DNA of 64,000 nt from Hydrogenophaga sp. NFH-34 (GCF_021401345.1 NZ_JACBGE010000008.1:1-64000), one strand, 5' to 3'; shown: positions 9,263 through 19,817, counted from the first letter of the stretch. Numbers and translations are program-made. The notes: generated by a model from the letters alone, not told the origin.

Positions 9263-9311
9263 GCTGTCTGTCTCCTCTGGTTTTTGAAAAGCCCAGTGTC
9301 CCGGATCAGGT

Positions 9312-9325
9312 ATATCTGCAGAAAT
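9312..9325. promoter_or_regulatory. Candidate LysR operator between divergent genes
   Basis: The 14-nt ATATCTGCAGAAAT is an imperfect palindrome (12 of 14 positions symmetric) centred on CTGCAG, in the only gap between the divergent SDR and LysR genes. This is where LysR proteins normally bind their own control region. The AT-rich stretch after it (CTTCTTATAGTCAATACAC) may hold a promoter. The assignment rests on position and symmetry only. Confidence 0.4.
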
Positions 9326-9376
9326 GACTTCTTCTTATAGTCAATACACTTTTCGCAATACGTGGAGACGCTCACG

Positions 9377-10306
9377 ATGTCAATGGACTGGACCCACCGG
9401 CTGCGCCTGCGCAACCTCCAGATGCTGCTGAGCCTGGCGCAGACCGGCAACATGAGCCTGAGCGCCGAGGCGCTGCACACCACGCAGCCGGGGCTGTCCA
9501 AATGGCTCAAGGAACTGGAAGACGACATCGGGTTGCCGCTGTTCACGCGCCACGCCCGCGGATTGCGGCCCACCACCTATGGCCAGGTGCTCATCGAACA
9601 CGCACGCCGCGTCGAGGCGCATCTGGACACCGCCCGTGAGGACATGCGGCTGATGCGCGAAGGCAGCAGCGGCATCGTCACCATCGGGTTCGCCGGGGTT
9701 TCCTCGGTGGATACCGTGCCAATGGCGGTGCTGCGCATCGTGGACAAGGTGCCCAACGCCCATGTGCGGCTGATCGAGAACAACCTCGACAACCTGATCA
9801 ACGCACTCCACGCGGGCGAAATGGACATCGTGGTCGGACCGGGCGAGGCCAGTTCGTTGCTGCCCCAGGTGCGCTCGGAAACGCTGTACGCCGAGCCCAT
9901 TCATGTCGTGGCGCGTCATGACCACCCGATCTTCGGCTTGCCGGAGATCACCTGGGACGACGTGCTCGCCTATCCCTGGGCGCTGTGGGCCAAAGGCACA
10001 CCGGTGCGCCGTGCGTTCGACAAAGCGCTGGCAGAGATTGGGCGCTACCCACCGGTCCACCACGTGGAATCGAACTCGGCCACACTCAACGTGACCTTGC
10101 TGCTGCACAGCGACATGATCGGCGTCACTTCACGACGGCCCGCATCCCGCTGGGAGCGCCTGAACCTGTTGTCCATCATCCCCCTGAGCCTGGGGGTGCT
10201 GGGGTCCATCTCCATGTATTGGCGCGAGGACTCGGTGAACCGGGTCGCGGTGCGGGCAGCCCTGGAGTCGATCCGCGAGGTCGGTCGCGACGGTCTCCTG
10301 GACTGA
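9377..10306 (+). CDS. LysR family transcriptional regulator
   Basis: A LysR regulator of 309 residues from 9377. The winged HTH spans about residues 5-65 with the typical TTQPGLSKWLKELEDDIG recognition segment, followed by the substrate-binding domain (GIVTIGFAG onward). GTGGAG sits 9-14 nt before the ATG at 9377; a GTG at 9362 and an ATG at 9383 are alternatives. The regulator is divergent from the SDR/Gfo-Idh unit and probably controls it, with an effector derived from the island's substrate. Nothing in the sequence identifies the effector. Confidence 0.88.
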   Translation: MSMDWTHRLRLRNLQMLLSLAQTGNMSLSAEALHTTQPGLSKWLKELEDDIGLPLFTRHARGLRPTTYGQVLIEHARRVEAHLDTAREDMRLMREGSSGIVTIGFAGVSSVDTVPMAVLRIVDKVPNAHVRLIENNLDNLINALHAGEMDIVVGPGEASSLLPQVRSETLYAEPIHVVARHDHPIFGLPEITWDDVLAYPWALWAKGTPVRRAFDKALAEIGRYPPVHHVESNSATLNVTLLLHSDMIGVTSRRPASRWERLNLLSIIPLSLGVLGSISMYWREDSVNRVAVRAALESIREVGRDGLLD

Positions 10307-10339
10307 CGGGCCGTTTACGGGCCGTTTCCCAGACCGGCT

Positions 10340-11074
10340 TCAGGCAGGCTGCAGCGCCAGTTGCGCAAAGCGCGGCAGCACGGAGGCGGCCTCCGGGGTG
10401 GGTTTGAGCGCGTCCGCGATGGCGGCCGCATCCAGGCCTTCGCGGGCCAGGGTGGGCTGCAGGCCTTCCAGGTACAGGCGCAGCGCCGCATCGGAGAACT
10501 CGGGGTGGAACTGCACGCCCCAGGCGCGTTCGCCGATGCGGAAAGCGTGGTGGTTTTCGTGGGCGCTGCTGGCCAGCAAGGTGGCGCCCGCTGGCAACGC
10601 GCGCACCGACTGCCAGTGCACCGCCTGGGCCGCAAAGCGGGTGGGCAGCGCGCCCAGCAAAGGGTCGTGCACGGCCTGCGGCGTGCGGGTGACGGTCACG
10701 GTGCCGATCTCCACCCCGTCCGGATGGTGCGCCACGGTGCCACCGAGCGCGTGCGCCAGCAACTGGTGGCCGTAGCAGATGCCCAGCGTGGGCACACCCA
10801 GCGCCACGGCCGTCTGCAGCCAGGGCACCAGCGCTTCGCTCCAGGGTTCGCGGTCGCTGACCATGGCGTGCGACCCGGTGATCACGACGCCGCTGAAGGT
10901 GTCGGGTGCCGGTGGCACCCCGGTGCGGGCGTCGTGGGCCATGGCGGGGGCACCGCCGGCGCTCAGACCGGACGCGATCCAGTCGTCGAAGTCGCCCAGA
11001 CGTTCGCGGATGTGGGCGTGCGTGGCGCCGGTCTTGAGGATGAGGAGGGGCCGGGCAGTGCGGGGCGAGGTCAT
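10340..11074 (-). CDS. Class I glutamine amidotransferase
   Basis: A 244-residue protein with a class I glutaminase triad: the nucleophile cysteine in TLGICYGHQLLAHALGG and the His/Glu pair in GVQFHPEFSD. It resembles stand-alone GuaA-type amidotransferase-like proteins, which supply ammonia or hydrolyse gamma-glutamyl compounds. No synthetase partner is adjacent. The ATG at 11074 (MTSPRTARPLLILKTG) fits the conserved first strand of the fold; the reading frame extends further upstream without a family match. It runs convergently toward the LysR gene. Confidence 0.82.
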   Translation of the reverse strand: MTSPRTARPLLILKTGATHAHIRERLGDFDDWIASGLSAGGAPAMAHDARTGVPPAPDTFSGVVITGSHAMVSDREPWSEALVPWLQTAVALGVPTLGICYGHQLLAHALGGTVAHHPDGVEIGTVTVTRTPQAVHDPLLGALPTRFAAQAVHWQSVRALPAGATLLASSAHENHHAFRIGERAWGVQFHPEFSDAALRLYLEGLQPTLAREGLDAAAIADALKPTPEAASVLPRFAQLALQPA

Positions 11075-11116
11075 GCCCGATTCTAGGAATCGGGCGCCCG
11101 GGCGGTTCGGCCGGCC

Positions 11117-11143
11117 AAAAAAAAGCCCGTCACCAGGACGGGC
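11117..11143 (-). terminator. Intrinsic terminator for the 116-aa gene
   Basis: Read on the minus strand, GCCCGT and ACGGGC form a 6-bp stem around a 7-nt loop, followed at once by eight T residues. It begins 24 nt after the stop of the small minus-strand gene at 11167-11517, so it should end that transcript before the amidotransferase gene. Confidence 0.85.
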
Positions 11144-11166
11144 CAGAGGAGCCGGGGGCCGGCGTC

Positions 11167-11517
11167 TCAGTGCAGCAGGGCCATCGGGCCCGAAGGCAGC
11201 TCTTCCGGTGCGTGGTTGGGGTGGTGTTCGACGAAGAAGCGCAGCTTGTGATCGAGCCGGGCGACGCGGTTGTGAGCGATGTTTTCGCAGTGGTGTTTGG
11301 CGATCAGGTTGAACAGCTTGCCGCGCAGGAACCACAGGTCCTTGGGGGTCTGGGCCGAGATCAGGGCGGCGTGCAGGCGCGTGCGCAGCGGGTCCTGGAT
11401 GTCGGCCATCGCGTCATGGAACTCGTCCACGAGGAAATCCAGCTCCAGGACTTGCGTGTCGAGCTGCGAATCGCTGGCAGCGGGCTTCTTGTTGAACCAG
11501 GGCAGTTTGAAAAACAT
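11167..11517 (-). CDS. Conserved-looking hypothetical protein, 116 aa
   Basis: A small soluble protein opening MFFKLPWFNKKPAAS, then an acidic helix-rich region (LELDFLVDEFHDAM) and a His-rich segment (AKHHCENIAH, FFVEHHPNHAPEE). GGAG lies about 6 nt before the ATG and a strong intrinsic terminator follows the stop, so it is a genuine single-gene unit. I do not recognise the family. The paired histidines near the C-terminus could bind metal, but no known motif is present. Confidence 0.7.
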   Translation of the reverse strand: MFFKLPWFNKKPAASDSQLDTQVLELDFLVDEFHDAMADIQDPLRTRLHAALISAQTPKDLWFLRGKLFNLIAKHHCENIAHNRVARLDHKLRFFVEHHPNHAPEELPSGPMALLH

Positions 11518-11807
11518 ACCGAACTCCGTCAGGCAAAAGGGGCACGGAGGCTTTCTCCGGCTTTCCCGTCTGATCGGCGCCCGGGCGTGCGCCTTGAGTC
11601 GGCAAAAGGGAAAAGACGGTCTGAAACCGACAGGCGGTCGCCGGTTTTTTCAAACGTCAGTCAATGGTTGTCACCCTGGAAAGCGTACCCGAAACGAAAG
11701 CACTCAGGCATGTCGGCGGGGGCGAAAAGGGGGCATGTACCGTTTTCGGGCGGGTCGCGTTTTTCTTGAGAACTTTCGGCTGCCCTGCCAGCCGGTGGCT
11801 GCGCGGT

Positions 11808-13783
<1,976 letters not shown>

Positions 13784-13799
<16 letters not shown>

Positions 13800-14203
13800 G
13801 GCAGCCCTTCAAAGCGCCAGCCATTGAGCGTGCTGCGTTTGAAGGATTCGTTCAGATCGCCCTCGAAGCCATGGACAACGTGGTTCACGGCGGTGAAGCC
13901 CGCCTTTTCCAGGGCGGTGCCCGCGTCCAGCGTGCGTTTGCCGCTGCGGCAGATGAGCAGGATGGGCCGGTCCCGGCCGCCCGCTTCGCGTTCCACCGCC
14001 GCCGCGAAGCGCGTGGCATCGGGCGTGAGGTCGGGGTATTCGTACCAGGGAATGTTTTCCACGCCGGGTGGCCGCCCGACGTAGAGCGACTCGATTTCCA
14101 TGCGCACGTCGACGAACAGCGGCGGTTCCTGGCCCAGGGCGGTGCGGCTTTCGGTCTCGGCCTGCAACCAGGCCCAGGCTTCCGTGGGGGTCAGGTGTCT
14201 CAT
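13784..14203 (-). CDS. Rhodanese-like domain protein
   Basis: A 139-residue single rhodanese domain. The active-site loop is CRSGKRT (in [15 protein letters not shown]), with the cysteine that carries persulfide sulfur, and the domain opens with [10 protein letters not shown]. The start at 14203 ([16 protein letters not shown]) matches the normal domain start. Its stop overlaps the recQ GTG by a few bases, so recQ is translated from the same message. Its role is sulfur transfer or sulfide/persulfide handling; the acceptor is unknown. Confidence 0.88.
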
Positions 14204-14300
14204 CCCGCTATTGTCGGGCACCGCGGGCACCGCGGGCAGCGGTCGCCGCGACGCCGGCCCCGCCATGGCCCGACAACCCACAGGGCAGGGCTCAGCTTTC

Positions 14301-14306
14301 TACAAT
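14301..14306 (+). promoter_or_regulatory. Candidate -10 box giving a near-leaderless metH1 transcript
   Basis: TACAAT ends 9 nt before the metH1 ATG at 14316, so transcription from it would begin 2-3 nt before the start codon. No good -35 is visible at 17 bp. The same arrangement (GACAAT, then ATG 5 nt later) precedes the RlmN-like gene at 21472, and no Shine-Dalgarno sequence is visible for either. Confidence 0.4.
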
Positions 14307-14315
14307 CGCGGGATC

Positions 14316-15350
14316 ATGAACACCCCCGTCTACACCCGCGCCCAGGCGCTGCCACAGATCCTGTCCCATCGCATCGCCATTCTCGACGGCGCCATGGGCA
14401 CCATGATCCAGCGCTTCAAGCTGGGCGAGGCGCAGTACCGCGGTGAGCGGTTCAAGGACTTCCACAAGGACGTCAAGGGCAACAACGAGCTGCTGAGCCT
14501 CACGCGGCCCGACGTGATCCGCGACATCCACGAAGGCTACCTGGCGGCCGGTGCCGACCTGATCGAGACCAACACCTTCGGCGCCACCACCATCGCGCAG
14601 GAAGACTACGACATGGCCGGGCTGGCCTACGAGATGAACGTGGCCTCGGCCCGCATCGCGCGTGCCGCCTGCGACAAATACAGCACGCCCGACAAGCCGC
14701 GTTTCGTGGCCGGCGCCCTGGGCCCGACGCCCAAGACCGCCAGCATCAGCCCCGACGTGAACGACGCCGGCGCCCGCAACGTCACGTTCGAGCAGTTGCG
14801 CGCGGCCTACCTGGAGCAGATCGAAGGCCTGGTCGAGGGCGGGGCCGACGTGCTGCTGGTCGAGACCATCTTCGACACCCTCAACGCCAAGGCCGCGCTG
14901 TTCGCCATCGACCAGTTCTTCGAACAAAGCGGCGAGCGCCTGCCGGTGATCATCAGCGGCACCGTGACCGACGCGTCCGGCCGCATCCTCAGCGGCCAGA
15001 CCGTCACCGCCTTCTGGGCCAGCGTGCGCCACATCCAGCCCCTGGCCGTGGGCCTGAACTGCGCGCTGGGCGCCACGCTGATGCGCCCCTACATCCAGGA
15101 ACTGGCCAAGGTCGCGGGCGACACCTTCATCAGCTGCTACCCCAACGCCGGTCTGCCCAATCCCATGAGCGACACTGGCTTCGACGAGACGCCGGACGTC
15201 ACCAGCCGCCTGCTGCGCGAGTTCGCGGCCGAAGGCCTGGTGAACATCGTGGGCGGCTGCTGCGGCACCACGCCGCAGCACATCGGCGCCATCCACGATG
15301 CGGTGTCGAAGCAGACGCCGCGCACGGTGTTCTACCCGGAAGCCGCCTGA
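14316..15350 (+). CDS. metH1: Methionine synthase, homocysteine-binding subunit (MetH N-terminal module)
   Basis: A 344-residue homocysteine S-methyltransferase domain, the first module of cobalamin-dependent methionine synthase. It opens with [15 protein letters not shown] and contains the zinc cysteines in GLNCALGA and [10 protein letters not shown]. The pterin, cobalamin and activation modules are encoded separately by the gene at 26738, 11.4 kb away. A split MetH is normal in Burkholderiales and is not a frameshift: the protein ends cleanly after the barrel. The start codon lies 10 nt after a TACAAT box. Confidence 0.93.
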   Translation: MNTPVYTRAQALPQILSHRIAILDGAMGTMIQRFKLGEAQYRGERFKDFHKDVKGNNELLSLTRPDVIRDIHEGYLAAGADLIETNTFGATTIAQEDYDMAGLAYEMNVASARIARAACDKYSTPDKPRFVAGALGPTPKTASISPDVNDAGARNVTFEQLRAAYLEQIEGLVEGGADVLLVETIFDTLNAKAALFAIDQFFEQSGERLPVIISGTVTDASGRILSGQTVTAFWASVRHIQPLAVGLNCALGATLMRPYIQELAKVAGDTFISCYPNAGLPNPMSDTGFDETPDVTSRLLREFAAEGLVNIVGGCCGTTPQHIGAIHDAVSKQTPRTVFYPEAA

Positions 15351-15371
15351 CCCGGGCCGGTCCTGGCCCGC

Positions 15372-16769
15372 ATGACACGCCGCGGCATTGACGCGCTGAA
15401 GGCTGGGCTGCCCTTTGCGCTGGTGGCGGCGTGGGCCGCCTGGGCGATGTGGGGGTTCTCCTGGTTCGGGCTGTATGAAATCAACCCGGACGAGGGGCTC
15501 AATCTCGCCAAGGCGGCCCTGGTGTGGGCCGGGCACGACCTGTATGCCGATATTTGGAGCGACCAGCCGCCGCTGCTGACCCACGCCCTGGCGCTGGTGC
15601 AGCAACTGTTTCCCTGGAGCGTGACGGCCGCCCGGTGTCTGGTTCTGACCAGCGCCTGCCTGCTGCTGGGCGCGCTCTACAGCCTGGTGCAGCGCCTGCA
15701 CGGCCGGGCGGCGGCCCTGGCGACCTTGCTGCTGCTGATGACGGCACCGCTGTTCGTGCAGCTGTCGGTGTCGGTCATGGTGGGCCTGCCCGCCATCGCG
15801 CTGGCGGTGCTGGCGATGGACCTCGCGTCCCGGCGCTGGGGGATGACCGGTGCGGCGCTGGCCGGCGGGGTGTTCGCGCTGTCGCTGCAGACCAAGCTGT
15901 TTACCGGCCTGATGGCGCCGGCCCTGTTGCTGCTGCTCTGGCAATGCCGTGCGTCCGAGGGGCTGCGGCGCCAGTGGGGTGCGCTGGGGGCTTTCGGGGT
16001 TGCCGCTGCCGCCGGGCTGGCCTTTGTGGCCGCATCGGCGGGCGAGGCGTTTTTTGACCAGTTGTTGCGACCACACGTGGCGCAGGAACTGCGCCGGGCG
16101 CACGACTGGCGGCTGAGTGCCGAAGCCATCTGGACGGTGCTGTCGCAGCAGCGGATGCTGGGCATCGCGGCTCTGGCCGGCCTGCTCTGGTGGGGCTGGC
16201 GCAGGCCCGGACATGGCGGGCCGGTGCTGCTCTGGCTGGGGGTACCGGCGGTGGCCTTGGTAGGACACACCCCGGTGTGGTTTCACCAGGTGCTGCTGTT
16301 GCTGCCGCCTCTGGCCTGGCTGGGGGGCGTGGCGCTGGCAGCACTGGTGACGCGGTTGTGGTCGACCGGCGCCCGCGCCGGACGAGCGCTGGCGATGGCG
16401 CTGCCTGCCGCCCTGGCCGGCGGCGCCGTCTGGCTGGTGCAGGCCTTGCCGGCCCCCGATGCCGGCGCGCTCAAGGTCTCCATGGGCGAGGCGCTGCGGC
16501 GTTTTGCGCCCCTGGGGGCTACGTGGTCACCGATTCGCCCATGGACGCTTTCCGGGCCGGGCTGCTGGTGCCGCCGTCGCTGGCGGTGTATTCGCACAAA
16601 CGTGTGCTGGTGGGCGCGATCACGCCCGACGACGTGCTGCAGGCCCTGCAGACCTGGCGGCCGCCACAGGTGGCGTTCCGCCGATTTCCGGTCGATCCGC
16701 AGGTGCGGCGCTACCTGGTGGACCACTACGTGCAGACGGCTGCCTGGGGGGCGGCCGAACACCACGTGA
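15372..16769 (+). CDS. ArnT/GT39-like membrane glycosyltransferase, N-terminal part (frameshifted)
   Basis: The first ~380 codons encode a polytopic membrane protein with about ten hydrophobic helices and the GT-C signature acidic pair in the first periplasmic loop (INPDEGLNLAKAALVWAG), followed by YADIWSDQPPLLTHALA. It fits ArnT/PMT-type transferases that use polyprenyl-phosphate sugars outside the membrane. After GEALRRFAPLG (about 16520) this frame turns into Arg/Cys/Trp-rich nonsense, while the -1 frame continues the family sequence. The join is at CCTGGGGGCTAC, so one G appears to be missing from a G-run. True extent in this frame is about 15372-16520. Confidence 0.75.
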   Translation: MTRRGIDALKAGLPFALVAAWAAWAMWGFSWFGLYEINPDEGLNLAKAALVWAGHDLYADIWSDQPPLLTHALALVQQLFPWSVTAARCLVLTSACLLLGALYSLVQRLHGRAAALATLLLLMTAPLFVQLSVSVMVGLPAIALAVLAMDLASRRWGMTGAALAGGVFALSLQTKLFTGLMAPALLLLLWQCRASEGLRRQWGALGAFGVAAAAGLAFVAASAGEAFFDQLLRPHVAQELRRAHDWRLSAEAIWTVLSQQRMLGIAALAGLLWWGWRRPGHGGPVLLWLGVPAVALVGHTPVWFHQVLLLLPPLAWLGGVALAALVTRLWSTGARAGRALAMALPAALAGGAVWLVQALPAPDAGALKVSMGEALRRFAPLGATWSPIRPWTLSGPGCWCRRRWRCIRTNVCWWARSRPTTCCRPCRPGGRHRWRSADFRSIRRCGATWWTTTCRRLPGGRPNTT

Positions 16770-18097
16770 TTCGCCAGCCCGACGTGCCGGTGCCCGGCCC
16801 TGCGGTGCTGGGCGCACGCTGGCGCGACCTCACCCAGGGCTTGGTCGCCACGGGTGTGCAGGGCGGTTATGCCGCGGCGGTGTCGGCCGATGGGGCTCGG
16901 CGTCATGGTGAGCAGTTGTCCAAGACGCTGCGGGCAGACGCGATCTGGATGCGCCCCCCGGGGTCGACACCGCGCGTCGGCGCCTGCCTGCTGCAGATGG
17001 CGGCGCTGACCGGCGATGCGGCCTACTTGGCATGGGCCCGCGAGGCCGCCCGTGCGGTGGTGCGGACCCAGCAGTGCGTGGGTGGCTGGTCGGCCGAGGC
17101 CGTGACGGCCGGGGCGTGTCTCGACACGGCCATGCCGTCCCGGCAGCGGCCTACGCTGGACGAGGGCATGACGGCCGAGGCCATCGGCTTCCTGCTGGAC
17201 CTGCGGGCGCGTTCGGCAGCCGATGCCGGCTGGATCGACGCCAGCGCCACCCGGGCACTGGATTTCCTGGTCATGACGCAGAACGCGCAGGGTGCCTGGC
17301 CCTACGACTTCCTGCGTGGCAAGTCGTACTCCCCGCTGGCCACGATCAACGACGACCTGAGCACCTCGCACCTGCGGGCGCTGTTGCGTGGGTACCGCGT
17401 GTACGGGCATGAGCGCTACCGGCAGGCGCTGGAGCGCGGGGTCGGGTTCTTGCTGCGGGGCCAGTCGCGCCGTGGTGGCTGGGCCCAGCAGTACGACGCG
17501 CAGGGCGGCGCGGCGCCCGGCCGCAGTTTCGAGCCGGCGGCGCTGGCCACCATCGAGTCGGCCTATGTGCTGCACACCCTGATCGAGGTGGACCGCTGGC
17601 GGCCCGATCCGGCGGTCCGGGACGCCATCGCGCGCGGCGCCTGGTGGTTGACACACACCGCCCTGCGCCCGGGTTTCTGGGCGCGGTTTCACGATTACCG
17701 CGACGGCCGGCCGCTGTACCAGGACCGCGATGGCCGGTTCGTCGAGCGCGTCGACCTGCTGTCGCTGGAGCGCCAGCGCGGCTATCGCTGGGAGGGGCCT
17801 TTCCCGGAGGTGGCGCACGCGATCGCGCTCGCCGAGGCGCACCTGTCGGCCGATCCGGCCGCGTTCGACGCGGCGCGGGGGCAGTTGTCGCAGGTCGCGC
17901 GGATCGCGGCAGTGGCCGGGCTGGCGCAGGCCGAGGCCCTGTTGGGCGGGAACGCCGGCCTTCTGCCCCTGCAGGGCGAGCAGGGCCTGATCTGGGCTGC
18001 GGATTTCGTCCGCAACTGCCAGCGTGCCCAGGCGCTGTGGGCCGCAGGGGGCGGAGCGGTGCCACCGCTGACCCTGGAAGCCCTGCTGCGCGAGTAG
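16541..18097 (+). CDS. Glycosyltransferase C-terminal piece fused to a pectate lyase family 10-like domain
   Basis: This frame begins as the direct continuation of the upstream transferase (GGYVVTDSPMDAFRAG, VDPQVRRYLVDHYV) and continues without a stop into a second domain from about 16800. That domain has features of the (alpha/alpha)6 PL10 lyases: WPYDF, ATINDDLSTSHLRALL, GWAQQYDAQGG, and the end block ARFHDYRDGRPLYQDRDG then LERQRGYRW. The 16541 ATG is only the first Met in frame and has no ribosome site; translation probably arrives from the transferase. A periplasmic lyase domain fits the topology of ArnT-like proteins, whose C-terminus lies outside. The substrate is unknown. Confidence 0.7.
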   Translation: MDAFRAGLLVPPSLAVYSHKRVLVGAITPDDVLQALQTWRPPQVAFRRFPVDPQVRRYLVDHYVQTAAWGAAEHHVIRQPDVPVPGPAVLGARWRDLTQGLVATGVQGGYAAAVSADGARRHGEQLSKTLRADAIWMRPPGSTPRVGACLLQMAALTGDAAYLAWAREAARAVVRTQQCVGGWSAEAVTAGACLDTAMPSRQRPTLDEGMTAEAIGFLLDLRARSAADAGWIDASATRALDFLVMTQNAQGAWPYDFLRGKSYSPLATINDDLSTSHLRALLRGYRVYGHERYRQALERGVGFLLRGQSRRGGWAQQYDAQGGAAPGRSFEPAALATIESAYVLHTLIEVDRWRPDPAVRDAIARGAWWLTHTALRPGFWARFHDYRDGRPLYQDRDGRFVERVDLLSLERQRGYRWEGPFPEVAHAIALAEAHLSADPAAFDAARGQLSQVARIAAVAGLAQAEALLGGNAGLLPLQGEQGLIWAADFVRNCQRAQALWAAGGGAVPPLTLEALLRE

Positions 18098-18212
18098 GGG
18101 CACCGGGCACCCAGCGTATTCCCCTGGTGGCTGGGTTTGCCACCTTCAGGTTTAGACAGAAGGTCCTTCCGCTTGTGCGGTTTCGGATCGGCGGCAGAAT
18201 CCGGGCTTCCCA

Positions 18213-18380
18213 TCAAGGGGAGTAACCAGCCCGCCGCCGGACGCACAGCCCGGCCTCGGCGGGCGGGGCATCCGTCAGTACGCGGTCGCTGTGAGCGGTC
18301 GCCGGATGTCCCGGGCCGGACGCCCGTCCGGTTCCGGCCAGACCTTGGAGGGTGTTTGTTCAACACCATCCTTGCAAGGT
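18213..18380 (+). ncRNA. yybP-ykoY (manganese) riboswitch with SD-sequestering platform
   Basis: The core AAGGGGAGTAACC at 18215-18227 and the closing GGCCAGACCTTGG match the yybP-ykoY Mn2+ aptamer. The P1 helix is TCAAGG (18213-18218) with CCTTGG (18343-18348). The expression platform is readable: ACCTTG (18342-18347) can instead pair with CAAGGT (18375-18380), with AGG/CCT and GTGTT/AACAC inside. CAAGGT is the Shine-Dalgarno sequence of the TerC gene (ATG at 18387). Forming P1 therefore frees the ribosome site, giving translation ON with manganese. Confidence 0.85.
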
Positions 18381-18386
18381 CCGTTC

Positions 18387-19337
18387 ATGGAAACCATCGC
18401 ACCCCTGTGGCTCTGGGGCGTCTTCGTCGCCTTCGTGCTCGCCGCGCTCTTTGTCGACTTCGTCGTGCTGAAAAAGCAGGGCGCCCACGAGGTCAGCGTC
18501 AAGGAGGCGCTGAACTGGTCGCTCGCCTGGGTGGCCGTGAGCTTCGTCTTCAACGGCCTGCTGTGGTGGGCGATCAAGGACATGACGGGCTCGACCGCCG
18601 TGGCCAACGAAAAATCGCTGGAGTTCCTGACCGGCTACCTGATCGAGAAGAGCCTGGCGGTCGACAACATCTTCGTCTTCCTGCTGATCTTCACCTACTT
18701 CGCGGTACCGCCGGCGTTCCAGAAACGGGTGCTGATGTTCGGCATCCTGGGCGCCATCGTGCTGCGCACCATCATGATCCTGGTGGGCGGCTGGCTGCTG
18801 TCGCAGTTCCACTGGATCCTCTACCTCTTCGGCGGTTTCCTGATCCTCACCGGCATCAAGATGTGGTGGGCCGCGGGCCAGGAAGAAAGCCTGGACGACA
18901 ACCCCGCACTCAAGCTGCTGCGCCGCGTGATGCCCATCAGCGAGCGCTACGACGGCGAAAAATTCTTCACCGTCGAAAACGGCAAGAAAATCGCCACGCC
19001 GCTGCTGATGGTAATCGCCATGGTGGGCCTGACCGACGTGATCTTCGCGGTCGACTCGATCCCGGCCATCTTCGCCATCACCAAAGACCCGTTCATCGTG
19101 CTGACCAGCAACGTGTTCGCCATCCTGGGCCTGCGCGCCATGTTCTTCCTGCTGCAGGCTGCGGCCAGCCGCTTCCACCTGCTCAACTACGGCCTGGCGG
19201 TGATCCTGGTCTTCATCGGCACCAAGATGATGCTGATCGACGTGTTCAAGATCCCGGTGGCGGTGTCGCTGGGCGTGGTGCTCGGCATCCTGGCGATCAC
19301 CATGATCTGGAGCGCCAAGACCGCGCCGAACACCTGA
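18387..19337 (+). CDS. TerC family membrane protein (Alx/MntX-like, probable Mn2+ exporter)
   Basis: A 316-residue protein with about nine membrane helices. The TerC acidic motifs are present: FVDFVVLKKQ in helix 1, LAVDNIFVFLLIF and IFAVDSIPAIFAIT. Members next to yybP-ykoY elements act in manganese export or homeostasis. The start is fixed by AAGG 7 nt upstream, within the riboswitch platform. An 18291 in-frame start lies inside the aptamer and is rejected. It appears monocistronic; tandem REP-like repeats follow its stop. Confidence 0.9.
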   Translation: METIAPLWLWGVFVAFVLAALFVDFVVLKKQGAHEVSVKEALNWSLAWVAVSFVFNGLLWWAIKDMTGSTAVANEKSLEFLTGYLIEKSLAVDNIFVFLLIFTYFAVPPAFQKRVLMFGILGAIVLRTIMILVGGWLLSQFHWILYLFGGFLILTGIKMWWAAGQEESLDDNPALKLLRRVMPISERYDGEKFFTVENGKKIATPLLMVIAMVGLTDVIFAVDSIPAIFAITKDPFIVLTSNVFAILGLRAMFFLLQAAASRFHLLNYGLAVILVFIGTKMMLIDVFKIPVAVSLGVVLGILAITMIWSAKTAPNT

Positions 19338-19346
19338 GCCCGCCGC

Positions 19347-19767
19347 GCGCACGATGGCCAACCCGATGCGCGCCACCCACCCCGTCATTCCCGCGAAAGC
19401 GGGAATCCAGAGCGTGGAAGCACATGGGCACTGGATGCCCGCCTGCGCGGGCATGACGGGAGGGCTGGCCTCGGGGATGTCTGCAGGGGTCCGGTTCGTG
19501 CGCACGATGGCCCGACCCGATGCGCACCACCCGCCCCGTCATTCCCGCGAACGCGGGAATCCAGAGCGTGGACGCACACGGGCACTGGATGCCCGCCTGC
19601 GCGGGCATGACGGGAGGGCTGGCTTCGGGGATGTCTGCAGGGGTCCGGTTCGTGCGCACGATGGCCCGACCCGATGCGCACCACCCGCCCCGTCATTCCC
19701 GCGAAAGCGGGAATCCAGAGTGCGGACGCACATGGGCACTGGATGCCCGCCTGCGCGGGCATGACGG
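19347..19767. repeat. Three tandem ~154-bp units of paired REP-like palindromes
   Basis: Units begin at 19347, 19500 and 19654, each with GCGCACGATGG; the last is cut at about 19767. Each unit holds ATTCCCGCGAAAGCGGGAAT or a one-base variant (19387, 19541 and 19695) and, about 45 bp later, CTGGATGCCCGCCTGCG with CGCGGGCATGACGG, which is the same element inverted. The palindromes therefore occur as head-to-head pairs, as in BIME-type elements. The ATTCCC-N8-GGGAAT core has the same pattern as the Neisseria dRS3 repeat. The array fills the gap between TerC and the convergent cNMP-binding gene. Confidence 0.85.
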
Positions 19768-19817
19768 TGTTTATGGGGCAGCGACCCGCGTCAGCGGCGG
19801 AGCGTGGGGGCTTTGGT

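Noticed and set aside
14316..15350. MetH broken by frameshift or truncation
   Set aside because: The protein ends at a natural domain boundary and the remaining modules are intact at 26738; this split is usual in the group.
18137..18300. Open frame upstream of TerC suggesting a longer protein
   Set aside because: It crosses the riboswitch aptamer, and the Shine-Dalgarno sequence and start of the TerC protein are clearly at 18376-18387.
19347..19767. Possible CRISPR array
   Set aside because: The units are ~154 bp, almost identical throughout, with internal inverted pairs and no unique spacers; no cas genes are present.
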